Part shown: positions 1 through 11,116 of the stretch, piece by piece
How the letters are laid out: the number at the start of each line of letters is the position of its first letter
Position numbering within the stretch: the stretch's first letter is position 1
Assembly: GCA_003254885.1 (NCBI GenBank)
Contig: QANT01007975.1
Coordinates: 1 to 60,102, forward strand
DNA length: 60,102 nt
DNA from: Purshia tridentata
Taxonomy: Eukaryota; Streptophyta; Magnoliopsida; Rosales; Rosaceae
Direction of reading: 5' to 3'
Notes under the pieces: generated by a model
Told to the model about the DNA's origin: nothing
Database searches by the model: none
What the model saw: the letters and a program-made list of their open reading frames with translations, nothing else
Program-made: the position numbers and the translations under genes

Positions 1-111
1 TCTTTCTCTCTAAAAATATAAAATTCTCACTTTGTAGTGTAGAGATGTGTAGAGAAAATCAGATGTAAAAGTTCCTCTCCAAGTTGATGTGAAATAATGG
101 GGAGAGGGGGT

Positions 112-120
112 CCTTATATA
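112..120 (-). promoter_or_regulatory. TATA box of the inverted T LTR
   Basis: On the minus strand this reads TATATAAGG. The same site is TATATAAAGG in the plus-strand copy at 21370. Conservation between copies suggests the LTR's RNA polymerase II promoter; a CT/GA-rich stretch follows downstream, as in a leader. Confidence 0.55.
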
Positions 121-394
121 GGAGTGAAGAGGTGCTGATTCCTTGGCCTCCAAGGACTAGGATTTGCGGCACAAATAGGAAAGTAGGGTTTAGGGTTTCC
201 CCCAAGTGGGCTTGCGGCATGGCTTGTCACTTAAGCCCATGTCTCTTACACCTCCCCCTTGCATGCGTGTGGGCCTCTCCCTTGGTCCATGCGCATGCCA
301 CCTTAGGCCCAATCCTTCATGTGATGTCACTTGAGCCCATTGAAGCTTTATAGAACCCATTTGTCCTTGGCCCAACATTCCTTGGTCCACTAGG

Positions 395-700
395 AAACTT
401 TGCCCAACTAGGGTTAGGTTTTCCTAGTCCAACTAGGAATAGGTTTTCCTAGTGCAATTAGGATTTCCCTTTCCAGTCCAACTAGGGTTTACCTTTCCCA
501 GTCTTACTAGGATTTACCTTTCCTAGTCTCACTAGGATTTACCTTTCCTAGTCTCACTAGGATTTGGTTTTCCTAGTTCAACTAGGATTTCTCATTTCTG
601 TCCCTGGACACTGATGGTTTTCCTGGTTTGGCTAGGATTCCTTGTTTGAGTAGGATTTCAGCTTTTCCTAGTTCCACCAGGATTTCTTCAGTTTTCCTAG
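395..700. repeat. Array of about 11 short palindromes in the T LTR
   Basis: Units of about 25-40 bp each centre on a near-palindrome CCTAGT-N3-ACTAGG (for example cctagtctcactagg, twice in a row) separated by A/T-rich spacers such as atttacctttt. I count about 11 copies, the outer ones degenerate. The other T LTR (20935-21115) has fewer. Location is upstream of the TATA box, i.e. in U3. Confidence 0.7.
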
Positions 701-867
701 TTTGATCAGGAATTGTCCAAATTTGGCTCTTTTAGCTTCTTTCTTCATAATTGCTTCATTTGACCTACAAAAGACAGAAACAAAGCAAAAACACACAAAG
801 CGCCAAGTTCTAGCGTTCTAGGTTAGGGAGTTAGCATATAAAAACATGCACAAATGCACACTCAACA

Positions 868-1103
868 GGGTTTGTGTGTTTGCAGGAGATGAAGGATGTG
901 GGCTTTGGATTTGATTGATTGGGTAGCAAAGATGCTACTGATCAATGTTCTACTACAGGCTTCTAATATCAAGCTCTTGCTTTGTTACGCTTGCTTTTTC
1001 AAGTGCATCGCTTCTTCACTTTACTCTCCTCTTTGTGATAACACAAGTGAAATTTAAATCGCCCACATTGCTGATTGCCACTTCGTTCATCACCATTTGT
1101 CTC
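868..1103. other. Unassigned sequence between two elements
   Basis: This stretch lies between the T LTR and the chromovirus. It holds a 'tgtgtttgcag' motif that could be a splice acceptor and a short open frame of about 60 codons with no recognisable domain. Its continuation resumes at 6084 after the chromovirus. I see no confident gene. Confidence 0.4.
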
Positions 1104-1108
1104 ACGGT

Positions 1109-1291
1109 TATAAGTTGTAATGGGTTGTTGAGTGTATAAGAGTCATGGACTCTACCCAATTCTGTTATGTTGAGAGAATCTAAGTAAAAATTGCATGAGC
1201 TAATTCAGCTACTTCTTCCTTACTTCATCTTCTTCCTCGCCACTTTTATATTCTTTCTGCAAATTAGGTCAAGGTTGAAAAAGACTTAACA
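1109..1291 (+). repeat. 5' LTR of the chromovirus
   Basis: Matches 5898-6078 closely (shared 'gtgtataagagtcatggact' and following sequence). The expected TGTT start has decayed to TATA-; the end is AACA. Flanked on the left by the ACGGT duplication. Confidence 0.88.
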
Positions 1292-1293
1292 TT

Positions 1294-1304
1294 TGGTATT
1301 AGCC
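1294..1304 (+). other. Primer binding site, initiator Met-tRNA type
   Basis: TGGTATTAGCC lies two bases after the 5' LTR and is one or two changes from TGGTATCAGAGC, the usual plant gypsy site complementary to the 3' end of initiator tRNA-Met. Confidence 0.7.
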
Positions 1305-1379
1305 AGACAACGATCCACTCTTCCTTTCCTTTTTATGCCTCGTCATCTCACCCATCACAGACACATGGAGAATTGAATT

Positions 1380-2330
1380 ACGCACCTTGAAACTACCATG
1401 GCTTCCATCACCGCTGAATTGAATACCTTGCGTAAAGCCCTTCCTGACATCATCCATGCCTCCCTTCAGCCTTACTTCGTTCAGCTTCGTCACTAGATCA
1501 CTACTAGTGGCAATGGGGGCTCTGATAATGATACTTACACTATGGTGGGTGGTTCCCACCACGATCGACTTTGGTTTGCTGGTGGTGGGGGTGGGGCAGC
1601 TCACAATCGACCTCATGGCAACCAAGGATCGATTTCCAAAGTTCGCTGATGGAGATGACCCCTTGTCCTGATCTATAAGGTTGAACAATATTTCACTTGC
1701 TACAACATCCCTGAGCACCAGAAGGTTGTCACAGCCTCTTTCAATCTAGAGAATGAAGCCCTTCAATGGTTTTGTTGGATGGTTTGCTTAGTGACCACAT
1801 CATGATGGGAGGATTTTACTACAGCCCTTTGCAAGGAATTTGGCCCTTTTGAGTTTGAGGATAGTGTTGAAGCCTTATTCAAGCTTAAACACACAAGTAC
1901 ACTCAAAGACTACATCTCTGAGTTTAGAAGATTAGATAATCAAACCAGGGAAGTTGGTCCTATTCTATGTAAGAGCTGTTTCCTTGTGGGCTTGAACAAA
2001 GAAATAAGATATGATGTGAAACTCTTAAGGCCAGCCACTGTGCATGAGGCTATTGCCATTGCCATTGTCATACAAATTGATGCTAAGATATCCGAAATGA
2101 AGTCCCCAAAGCCCATTGTTCCAAACACTAGCACTCTTACCACCACCCAAACCCCAAGTAGCTGGTTTACACTAGGCCATAGGATGTATACCTTTTAAAA
2201 AGTTGACCCCTGAAGAAGTGCAGGATAGGAAGACAAAAGGCTTGTGTTTTTACTGTGACAAGAAGTACACCAAAGGACATAGATGCAATAAGAAGCAATT
2301 GTTGCTATTGGAAGTGCAAAGGGATACTGA
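1380..2330 (+). pseudogene. Broken gag of the chromovirus
   Basis: Gag would form the virus-like particle. Readable pieces occur in different frames: an N-terminal piece near the 5' LTR, a capsid part around 1940-2150 with 'TLKDYISEFRRLDNQ' and an 'LNKEIRYDVKLLRP' stretch, and a CCHC-type knuckle near 2240-2285 (CFYCDKKYTKGHRC). The knuckle belongs to the open frame 2203-2730 that also carries the protease. Several stops and frame changes separate the parts, so no full-length Gag could be made. Confidence 0.75.
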
Positions 2331-5300
2331 GGACTTAGAATTGATTGAAGAAGAAATTGTTGATAATTCACCAATTACCTTACAGCACAAGGAACTAAGT
2401 GAATGTGCATTCTATGGCACAACTACCAAGCAGCCACTAAGAACTATGAAGGTGTCAGGTGTACTTAACAAACAGGCTGTGAAAATCCTTCTAGACTTGG
2501 GCAGCACACATAACTTTGTGGATTCTAGGTGGATTAAGAAATTGGGATGGCATTTGACTTACACTGCAAACTATGAAGTAATGATTACTGATGGGGGGAA
2601 AGTGACGGGAAAAAGTTGCTTGAAGTCGAATTTAGGAATTGGTACTTATCAGTATGAAGTGGAATTGTTTTCCTTGCCTTTGGGGGGGGGGGGGGGGGGG
2701 NCTTGCCTTTGGGGGGGGGGGGGGGTGTGATTTTGTCTTAGGGGTGGATTGGTTGACCTCAGTAAGTCCAATCCTATGGGATTTCCAACAACTCACCGTG
2801 GAATTCAATGTGGGCATAGCTAGGTTTTGAATTGAAAGCACTGCACCACAAGCTCGATCCATTGGTCTAAGCAGCCTCTTTGCAGCAGATCGATAAGTCC
2901 TTGCAAACTTCCAGTTTAGGGATACTCTTGTATTCCATGGAAATAGATGCAGAGGACAACAATGACTTGTCTAGTAAACAAAAGGAGGAGTTGCAGTCTC
3001 TTTTGAGTTCTTTTGAGCTGGTCTTCCAAACACCAAGTAGCTTGCCACCTAGCAAACCCCATGATCACACTATCCCTTTAATTCCAGGGCTAGACCCCCT
3101 AGCATTAGACCTTATCATTCTGAACCTTTGCAGAAGACAAAGATTGAGAAGGCAGCTCAGGAGTTACTTCAGTCAGGGTTTATTAGGCCAAGTCACAGCC
3201 TTTTTTCATCACCTATGTTGCTAGTTAAGAAGAAAGAAAGCACTTGGAGAATGTGAATGGATTATAGGGAGTTGAACCAATTAACAATCGAGGATAAGTA
3301 TCCAATCTCGCTTATTGATGATTTGTTAGCTGACCTACATGGGTGATGCCTATTTTACTAAGTTTGATTTAAGATCTGGCTACCATCAAATCAGAATGTG
3401 TCCTACGGATATAAAGAAGACAACTTTTAGAACACATGAAGGCCATTATGAATTCTTGGTCATGCCATTTGGTTTGACAGATGCCCCAACTACATTTCAA
3501 AACCTAATGAATGATGTCTTCAGGCCTTTCTTAAGGAAGTTTATCCTCATCTTTTTTTATGACATTTTGATATATAGCAAGTCCTGGGAAGAGAGCATCT
3601 TCAGCACTTAAATAAGGCTTTGGAGATATTACAACATAATCAACTCTTTGTCAAGAAACAAAAATGTGCATTTGGCCAGAACAAGGTTGAATATCTAGGG
3701 CATATGGTCACAAGGGAGGGGTGTCAGCTGATCCCTCTAAGTTACAAGCCATAGTGAATTGGCCATTTCCAAAGACAGTCAAGAAGTTGAGAGGGTTCTT
3801 GGGTTTGACAAGATACTATAAAGTTTGTGCCTGGTTATGGCAAAATTTGCCAACCTCTTTATCAGTTAACTAAGAAGGAAGGATTTCAGTGGACTTAAGT
3901 TGCTACAGATGCATTCCTCCAACTCAAAAGCATTATGACATCCCCACAAGTACTAGCCCTACCAGATTTTAATTTTCCTTTTGAGATTGAATGTGATGCC
4001 TCTGGTAATGGCATTGGGGCTGTGCTGCAGCAGAGGGGCAGGCCAATAGCTTTCACAAGCCAGGCCTTAGGACCAAGGAATCAAGCTCTCTCAACTTATG
4101 AAAGGGAGTTCATTGCCATTGTACATGCTATGAAGAAATGGCAGAGTTACTTACAAGGAAGGCATTTTATGATAATGACTGACCACAACAGTCTTAAATT
4201 CTTCCTTATATAGAGAGCTGACACACCATTCCAATAGAAGTGGGTGGCAAAGTTTCTATGATTCGATTATGAGATCCAATACAAGCATAAGGTAGAGAAT
4301 GTGGTTGCAAATGCTTTTTATAGAGTGCATAGTGCTCAGTAACTAGCAGAGGCTCTTGGGGTGGAAAATGGGGAATGTAATGCCATATCTTATCCTTACT
4401 TTGGGTGGATTGATGAATTGAGAAGATATGTAGAAAAGGACAGTTGGATTATTGACAAACTTAAGAATTAGGCACCATTGATCCTACTGCTACTAATGCA
4501 GATCCCAAAATGAGAAAGTTTCACATTGATAATGGGTTTTTGAAGTACCAATCTAGAATTGTCTTAAGGCCTCATTCAAATTGGAGAATTAAGATCTTTG
4601 AAGAACACCACTCCACTCCACTCCTACTACAGGCTACCCTGGGATTTTAAAAACCTATCAAAGGATCAAGAGAGGGTTTTATTGGCAAGGAATGAAAAGA
4701 GACATCAAAAATTGAGTGGCTGAGTATGTAATCTGCCAACAAAATAAGTATGAAATAATAGCTCCACCTGGGTTACTACAACCTCTTCCAATCCCTCAGC
4801 AAGTTTGTAATGACATCAGTAAGGAGTTTATTACTAGACTGCCTCTTTGCAAGGGGAAATTAGTAATTTTTGTAGTTGTTGATAGGCTCACCAAATATGT
4901 CATTTTGTACCTCTAGCACATCCATACACAGCTGCTAGTGTGGCTCAATTATTCATTGATAACATATTTAAATTGCATGGCATGCCTTCCACTATTGTCA
5001 GTGATAGGGATTCTATATTTGTCAGTGCATTTTGGAGGGAGATATTCAAGTTGCAAGGTTCAAAATTGCATATGAGCTTAGGATACCACCCACAAAGTGA
5101 TGGCCAGACAAAAGTGGTTAACAGGTGCCTCGAAACTTATTTGAGGTGTTTTGTGGGATTCAAGCCAAAAAGCTGGGTAAATTGGTTAGTTTGGGCTGAA
5201 TGGAGTTACAACACAACTTACCACACTGCCACTACACACCATTTGAATTGGTATATGGATACAAACCCTCACACATTTCTTCCTATGAACTTGGGTCTGC

Positions 5301-5851
5301 TCGTTTGGATTTAGTAGAACCAACTCTCATTTAGAGAGACAAACTCCTTGCAATGCTAAGAACTAATCTATCAGCGGCTCAAAATCGAATGCAAGCTCAG
5401 GCTAACAAGCATAGAATTGAGAGAAAATTTGAGGTTGGGGATTTTGTGTATCTCAGGCTAGTACCCTACCAGTTACATTCTTTAGCTTCACATTCCTTCC
5501 ACGAACTGCATCCTAAGTTTTATGGGCCATATGAGGTGCTGGAAAGGATTGGGAAGGTGGCATACAAGCTGAAACTTCCTGAGGATACTAAAATTCATCC
5601 TCTTTTCAATGTGAGCTATCTAAAGAAACATTTGGGGAGAAGCTATCAGTCCTTTAGCAAGGTTGCTAGAATTTTCTGAAAATGGAAAGCTACAAGAAGT
5701 GCCTGAAGCAATGCTGCTGAGAAGGATGTACAAGAAGGGCAATGTGGCTGGAGTTCAAGTGGTAGTCAAATGGGAAGGTCTCAATACAGAAGAAGCTGCC
5801 TGGGAGGATTTTGATGAGTGTACTGCCAAGTTTCCCCATTTTAAACTCTGA
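2331..5851 (+). pseudogene. Broken pol: protease, RT, RNase H, integrase, chromodomain
   Basis: Protease near 2485-2520 reads LLDLGSTHNFVD, where the usual active-site D-S/T-G has become D-L-G. Reverse transcriptase is best read at 3250-3611 ([27 protein letters not shown]), but the catalytic pair expected as FxDD reads FFYDILIYS, so one aspartate is tyrosine. RNase H at 3935-4213 is intact-looking (ECDASGNGIGAVLQQ, TDHNSLKF). Integrase is split over 4716-5314 ([24 protein letters not shown]), its C-terminal part is 5353-5679, and a chromodomain at 5663-5851 keeps its tryptophans (VVVKWEGL, AAWEDFDE). At least six frame breaks or stops separate these parts. Confidence 0.9.
2682..2725. other. 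Homopolymer-G runs flanking a single N
   Basis: 19 G, then N, then the preceding nine bases 'cttgccttt' again, then 15 G. The flanking protein reads FSLPLGG...CDFVLGVDWL, where the family needs only two or so glycines. This looks like a stalled or duplicated read join at a poly-G tract rather than real sequence. Confidence 0.8.
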
Positions 5852-5897
5852 AAAACCTTATGTTATGGAGTCAACCAGATGGCATTTTATCATAGGC

Positions 5898-6078
5898 TGT
5901 TGGTTGTAATGGGTTGTTGAGTGTATAAGAGTCATGGACTCTGCGCAATTCTGTTATGTTGAGAATCTAAGTAAAAATTGCGTGACCTGATTCAGCTCAT
6001 TCTTCCTTACTTCATCTTCTTCCTCACCATTTTTATATTCCTTCTGAAAATTGGGTCAAGGTTGAAAGGGACTTAACA
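5898..6078 (+). repeat. 3' LTR of the chromovirus
   Basis: Starts TGTTGGTTGTAATGGG and ends ACTTAACA, giving TGTT/AACA inverted ends. Pairs with 1109-1291 and is followed directly by the ACGGT duplication. Confidence 0.9.
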
Positions 6079-6083
6079 ACGGT

Positions 6084-7135
6084 ACTATCCAATTTATGCT
6101 CTCCAAGCTGTCTTGGGTGTTAAATTACCTAAGTCATTTCTCAATTACCTTAATTATTATTTGATTTGGCATGGTTTTGCTTAGTTTGTTGCTACCACCT
6201 ACAGTGGGTGGGGTGCCCTACTAATCCAAAGGCTTATAGACCAATCACTTTAATGCCCAACTTAGTTACAAGTCCATGCTACATGGCTCGGGATGGTTTG
6301 CTTAGTTGACCATTCCTGTAATTATGTTTGTACCGTATATATACAATCTGCATGAATAATACATTTTAACCCAGTGCATAAACTACATATACTTGTAACG
6401 TAGATATGCATTAATTATATACTGAAGCTACAATGGAGGCTTCTTAAGCTGTAACCCAGCCCAATGCACACAATTTTTCCCAAATATGTTTTAGCCTATA
6501 ACCTTGCTATATTGGTGTTATTCCATTTAGAGAGCCCCTATCACAACCCAATCGTAAAAGCCAGACTCCCATTTCACATTGAAATCCTAATTCTCTCGTG
6601 CTGGAACAACTAATAAAAACGATGATAGTTCTTTTACCATAAGAACAAACAAATCCAGCACACACAAGATTGATATGCATGTCAAAGAGGATTGAAAGAC
6701 TATATTGAAAACAAGAAGCATAGATAGCAAAGAGTTGATGAAAATCCTTAGAGGCTCTCTCAGAGAAAATATATCTCCACATTGTGAAACCTTCGGAGTT
6801 GTGTTTTACAATTGTTTCACCAAAAGAACATTAGAGGGAAAACTAATGAGATAGTTATGTGCATCCTGCTCTGGGAGTGGGACCCAAGACTGCCTCTGTG
6901 TTGTTTGTCTGAGCTCTTTCAACCCTCTTGAAAATATTAAGGGATTAGTTTTGAATTGATTACTTGAACCCATTATAAGTCATTGTATTCAACTCTCGAA
7001 TGCAATTAAACGAGTTTAAGGGTGGATGCTTATAAAAATATTCAGTTGAATGGCACTTCAATTGGCAGCTTCAATAAAAGTTGCACAGTTGAGGAGAGAA
7101 GAGGGGAGTTATGCAATTCTCAATCCACTGTCATG
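6084..7135. other. Intergenic sequence downstream of NAA30
   Basis: About 1 kb between the chromovirus and the stop codon of NAA30. It should include the NAA30 3' UTR and polyadenylation region on the minus strand. A 91-codon minus-strand frame at 6507-6782 has no recognisable domain and I do not call it a gene. No repeat is obvious. Confidence 0.5.
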
Positions 7136-7897
7136 TCATGTGATATAGGAAGGGAGGGAGTGTAAATCTGGGCGGGGAAATAGCAGCTTGAGACGGAAAG
7201 CATCAACCCCGTTCAAGTAGTAGCGGAAAAGCCGTTTAGCTCTGATAAATCCAAGACGCCCGTACAGTGCCAGTGCTCCTTTATTTGTCACTTCTGCTTC
7301 TAGTGTTACCTTAATCAAATCATCAAACCAAATAAAAATCAACACATTTACGAACAAAACAATATCTTAGCAGCGACCTAGTAGCCTAGACGCCAAGTTT
7401 ACATAAACAATTATGAAATTGAAGGGTATGTAAATGTAAATCTAATGTTTGCGATCGAAAATTGTAAGAGAAAGAGAACAATGATGGCATACAAATTATA
7501 TACATACCTCTTCGCAACCTGATTCCATCATGACCTGAATAGATCTGGTAACTAGTTCAGTAGCAATGCCTCTTCCTCTATAGGGCTTGATGACAACGAG
7601 CATGGCAATGTAACCTCTGTATGTGTTGCGATGCTCCCCCATCTTACACACCACCGTTCCCACACATTTGCCTTTGTGGAAAGCCAGAAAACAGAGTTGG
7701 GGCCACAGATACACAAAGTACCGGTATGTGAATATGGAGTAAGGCTCACTCAGTTCTTGGTCCACCAGCCCCATAATAAGTGGTAGGTGATGTTCACCCC
7801 CATAGCTCACGTACACTATTTCTGACCCTGACAATATTACCTCTTTGCCTCCTCCTCCACTTTCTTCTTCCGTCTTACTATTTTCTTCCAATTCCAT
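7136..7897 (-). CDS. NAA30: NAA30/MAK3-like N-alpha-acetyltransferase (NatC catalytic subunit)
   Basis: Predicted 187-residue GNAT enzyme that acetylates the N-terminal Met of nascent proteins as the catalytic subunit of ribosome-bound NatC (family knowledge). Two exons join in phase: 7897-7508 (130 codons) and 7309-7136 (57 codons plus stop), with a GT (7507) to AG (7310) intron of 198 bp. An acidic, glycine-rich N-terminus precedes the GNAT fold. Seen motifs: [13 protein letters not shown] (49-61), the acetyl-CoA loop YRGRGIA (106-112, R/QxxGxG/A), [16 protein letters not shown] (131-146) and [15 protein letters not shown] (147-161). Length is close to the plant family (about 190). The first ATG is used; a GA-rich leader lies upstream. 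No frame damage is visible, making it the only intact host gene here. The alternative of another NAT (NAA10/50) is less likely given the C-terminal [11 protein letters not shown] motif. Confidence 0.93.
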
Positions 7898-8290
7898 TCT
7901 CTAATTCTCTCTTTCTCTGTCTTACGGTCTATCAAACTAACAAGTACTGCATATCCATTTCAAAATATCCAAAGAAAAATAATGTCAGTTTGCTATAGCT
8001 TAATCTCTTTAATGGCCCATCTAAATGGTATATCATACTACAGCATATATTTCTTATAGCAACAAAATGAATATATTTAAGAAGATGGGAGTATTGTATT
8101 AGAGAAGATGGTCACATAGCTCTTATCAGACTTTTATTTTCTTTTTCAAAGGATAGTTTCTGTTATTGAAATCAAATCCTAACTAAGAAACCTGAAAATT
8201 TTGCATCAGCTGCCTATCCCACAGAATCACACCTCTATGTATATCATGTATAACCAACAATCTTACAGTGTTATTTTTCATGGTAGAGCA
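7898..8290. other. Upstream region of NAA30
   Basis: On the minus strand this carries a GA-rich stretch just before the start codon (plus: attctctaattctctctttc), then A/T-rich sequence. An 'aaatata' motif near 8067-8078 could be a TATA element, but this is weak. No coding sequence seen. Confidence 0.4.
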
Positions 8291-9893
8291 TGATAGGACT
8301 GGCCCTAAATTTCATACTAGAACATGGAGTGATACTGCAGAAATCTAATATCAAGGAAAATCCTATCAAAAATTCGGCAAAACCTCCCTTGAAAATTGGA
8401 CTAACCCAATTATCAAACCAATAGAAAAAACTTCTATACCAACAACCAACCCCAACCACAATCCGGATACGGGTATCAGACCCACCCCAGGTACTAATAA
8501 ACTTAATCAGAGCATATCGAACACGATATACAATCACAACTAAAATATTCGTTATAAAAACAACATTGCTTGAATGAAAAACCATAGATTTTCTAGTTTC
8601 CATCACAACAAATAAGAACATTTAATTTTATCCAAAAGCTTAAAACAAGATTCTTCGGACATAAATGAAGTTTCAAATTGTTTAAAACATGCTCTCCAAC
8701 GAAATAAACCCAAAATCATGAATGCATTACAGTTCTAATCAAATTCCTCAAAACATTATGTAAAACTTATTTAAATTATTATGCAAACACCATAAATATC
8801 AATTTTAGCTTGTGGAAAAATATTTTGAAAACCAAAGTCCAACTCGCAATCTTTTTAGCTCAAATCCAAACCCAAAATAACAAAATATAAGTTAAAATAG
8901 GAATTCATAAAAATATTTCTAAAACAAGGTCCACTCACGGTTGAGGAAGCCTAGCCTTGATCCTCCACTTGATCGCCTTCGGTTTCGAAAACAATGCCTA
9001 AATTAAGAATAATAAAGTGTCAAAAAGTAGTTTGGTCAAAAAAAAAACAAGTGTCAAAAAGTAATCCAATTACTTCTAAATTGGAATTCCGTCAATTTGG
9101 AGAACAACCAAACATTCCAATTACACAACCGACTTAGTTTGAGGCTTAAATACTATGTTAGGGTTTGACGGTTGGGTGGTCAGAACCACTGCCATTGCCA
9201 CCCAAAGTGGCGGTACCTAGCCCAAATTCATCAATTTTCCAATTCCAAGCATCAATTAAAGTTTCCTAAGTGTGAGAATTGTCCACAATTGCATAAAACA
9301 ACATCCAATTTCTAACAATTCTAGAAAATCCCGAATTGGGCACAAAAGCAAAATTCAACTTTTCAATTTCACAAAATAAATCATCAATTCACGTCCCAAA
9401 TCACTCCAATTTCATAAATAACCCTCTATTACACAAAATAACCATCGATTTTACTCAATTCAAGCCATAGCCATTTGGGCCCTAAACCCTCAAATTTCAA
9501 TTCCTCTAAATTTCTCAAAATTGCTCAATCAAACTATGGAGGAAAGAAATCACTTACCAAGAGGAGAAAAACCATGAAAAAATGGGTTGAATGGATGGCC
9601 GGAGTGGCCGGAATCGGAGAAGTAAGCCCTCAGCTCAACTGGGTTTTCCTGCGCGATTTCGCGACTGTAGGGGAGGTTGCCGGAGTGAGGAAGGCTGGGG
9701 GAGGACGGCCGGTGAAGGTCGGAGTCAACTGAGCTGGAGGCTAGCTGCTGCGCGAGGGAGAGAGAGGGAGACGAGAATGTAGAAAGGGTGAAGGGTAGAG
9801 AGAGAAAAATAGGAGAAAGAAGTTTCTGAAACTTTTCCAATTTAATAATCTATTTCTCCAAAATTATAAAAATTACCCCTAACATATTTATAA
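8291..9893 (-). mobile_element. Old, truncated LTR-A copy
   Basis: From its start (tgataggactggcc) it tracks the younger solo LTR at 11117 with many substitutions: 'ctaatatcaaggaaaatcct', 'ttcggcaaaacctcccttga', then near 8935 'ggtccactcacggttgagg' and 'gcctagccttgatcctccac', and near 9600 the GC-rich 'ggccggaatcggagaag'. It stops near 9893, before the last ~340 bp expected at the LTR's 5' end, where a different repeat begins. The open frames inside (for example 9550-9840) are not genes. Confidence 0.75.
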
Positions 9894-10511
9894 GGGAAAT
9901 TTTAGTCATACCCAACAATTTTTTTTTGATAACTAACATATATTTTAAACTTGAATGGACCATTTTATCCCTTAGTAAAATTATCAATAAGGACAAATTA
10001 TAACTTTTAAAAAATCAAATTTTCTTTCTATACCCAACTCTTTTATCAATCCTAACCTAACCATTCTCACTCATCCTCTCTTACACTCACACCCTCTCTC
10101 ATACTCACACTAACATCAAATTAAACTCTAACATCAAAACAAGCGTTTTTAGGTAGATGAATGGTGAAATCGTAGCCTAATTTTTGGCCATCAGCTTTGC
10201 AGCTCTTCCATGGGCAGTTTTGCTTTGGGTAATTTTAGTCATACCCAACAATTTTTTTTGATACCCAACATATATTTTAAACTTGAATAGACCATTTTAT
10301 TCCTTAGTAAAATTACCAATAAGGACAAATTATAACTTTTAAAAAATCAAATTTTCTTTCTATACCCAACACCTTTATCAATCCTAACTTAACCATCCTC
10401 ACTCATCCTCTCTTACACTCACACCCTCTCTCACACTCACACTGACATCAAATTAAACTCTAACATCAAAACAAGGGTTTTTAGGTAGATGAATGGTGAA
10501 ATCGTACCCTA
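9894..10511. repeat. Direct repeat, period 333 bp
   Basis: Two copies of about 280 bp (from about 9897 and 10230) share 'ttttagtcatacccaac', 'ccttagtaaaatta', a CT/CA-rich stretch 'ctctcttacactcacaccct' and 'ttaggtagatgaatggtgaa'. About 50 bp of unlike sequence separates them. No coding capacity or terminal repeats were found. Confidence 0.8.
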
Positions 10512-10612
10512 TGAGCCTCCAAATGATGTATGCGTGCATTTTTCCATGTTTTAGACGTTTTAGAAATTTTTTGTTCGGAATGTGTTCGGCAAACCAGAAC
10601 TGAACACGACTA

Positions 10613-10712
10613 CAATGTTCGGTTGGAGCCGGCCAAACAAATGACAAATGTTCGGTTGGAGCCGGCCGAACAAATGAGAAATGTTCGATTGATGCCAACC
10701 GAAGATTTGCGA
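10613..10712. repeat. Three tandem 33-bp units
   Basis: Units starting at about 10614, 10647 and 10680 share 'aatgttcggttggagccgg' followed by 'aacaaatga'; the third is degenerate. It is GC-richer than its surroundings and follows the 333-bp repeat. Confidence 0.75.
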
Positions 10713-10740
10713 CGAACTCGGCAGACCAGAGCCGAATGAC

Positions 10741-11071
10741 CTCCGACAGCATAAATGAATCCAACCCATAAATCCACCAAAAGCTCAAACTAATAGATAA
10801 AATTCATATAAAAACAACAAACTCATCATAAAATAAGTTTAATTTGCCCAAAATAACAAATAAAAAACTTAAGGATTGAGATTGGGTGTTCTATTCAGTG
10901 GTGATGAGGGGAATATGGTAGCTATTAGGTATGGTGTTGGGTATGGGTGTAGTGTAAATGCTTGGGTTGGGAGAGAAATTTATTATCGTTGAGTATGTGT
11001 GCAAAATTGTGGGTAAGGAGAGAAAATTAAAATAATGTCAGAATACTAAGTAATTAATTTACCTTGACTGC
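10741..11071. other. Unassigned A/T-rich spacer
   Basis: About 330 bp between the short repeats and the satellite edge. I see no gene, only low-complexity A/T-rich and G-rich (ggtatggtgttgggtatggg) stretches. Confidence 0.4.
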
Positions 11072-11116
11072 TTAGGCTTAGAATGCTAATCCAAGCATGA
11101 GAAGGTGCATCCCTAT
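11072..11116. repeat. Left edge of the satellite array, cut off by a solo LTR
   Basis: 'ttaggcttagaatgctaatc' and the following bases match the satellite at 15310-15350 with one difference. The satellite continues in register at 13946, after the LTR. Confidence 0.85.

Larger units (their letters stand above)
1..867 (-). mobile_element. Partial LTR of family T (TGTTGAGGG ends), inverted
   Basis: Reading the minus strand from 867 downward gives TGTTGAGTGTGCATTTGTGC, matching the plus-strand sequence that starts at 20773 (TGTTGAGGGTGCATTTGTG) and staying alignable for about 700 bp, including the TATA region and the 'tcttggaggccaaggaatc'-like stretch. The left end runs out of the window, so the length is unknown. 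The TG-type terminus, TATA box and lack of coding sequence support an LTR, either solo or belonging to an element to the left. The two copies are inverted relative to each other and about 20 kb apart. Confidence 0.75.
1104..6083 (+). mobile_element. Complete but decayed Ty3/gypsy chromovirus (Reina-like)
   Basis: An LTR retrotransposon with both LTRs (183 and 181 bp) and a perfect 5-bp target duplication ACGGT at 1104-1108 and 6079-6083. Domain order is gag, protease, reverse transcriptase, RNase H, integrase, chromodomain, the classical Ty3/gypsy order. The integrase wording (HPYTAASVAQLF, YHPQSDGQT, VNRCLETYLRCF) and short LTRs fit the Reina lineage of plant chromoviruses; that lineage call is from memory of the family. 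Frames are broken by many stops and shifts, so it is non-autonomous now. The LTRs are visibly diverged, so the insertion is not recent. Confidence 0.92.

Noticed and set aside
6507..6782. 91-codon minus-strand ORF downstream of NAA30
   Set aside because: No recognised domain and probably NAA30 3' flanking sequence.
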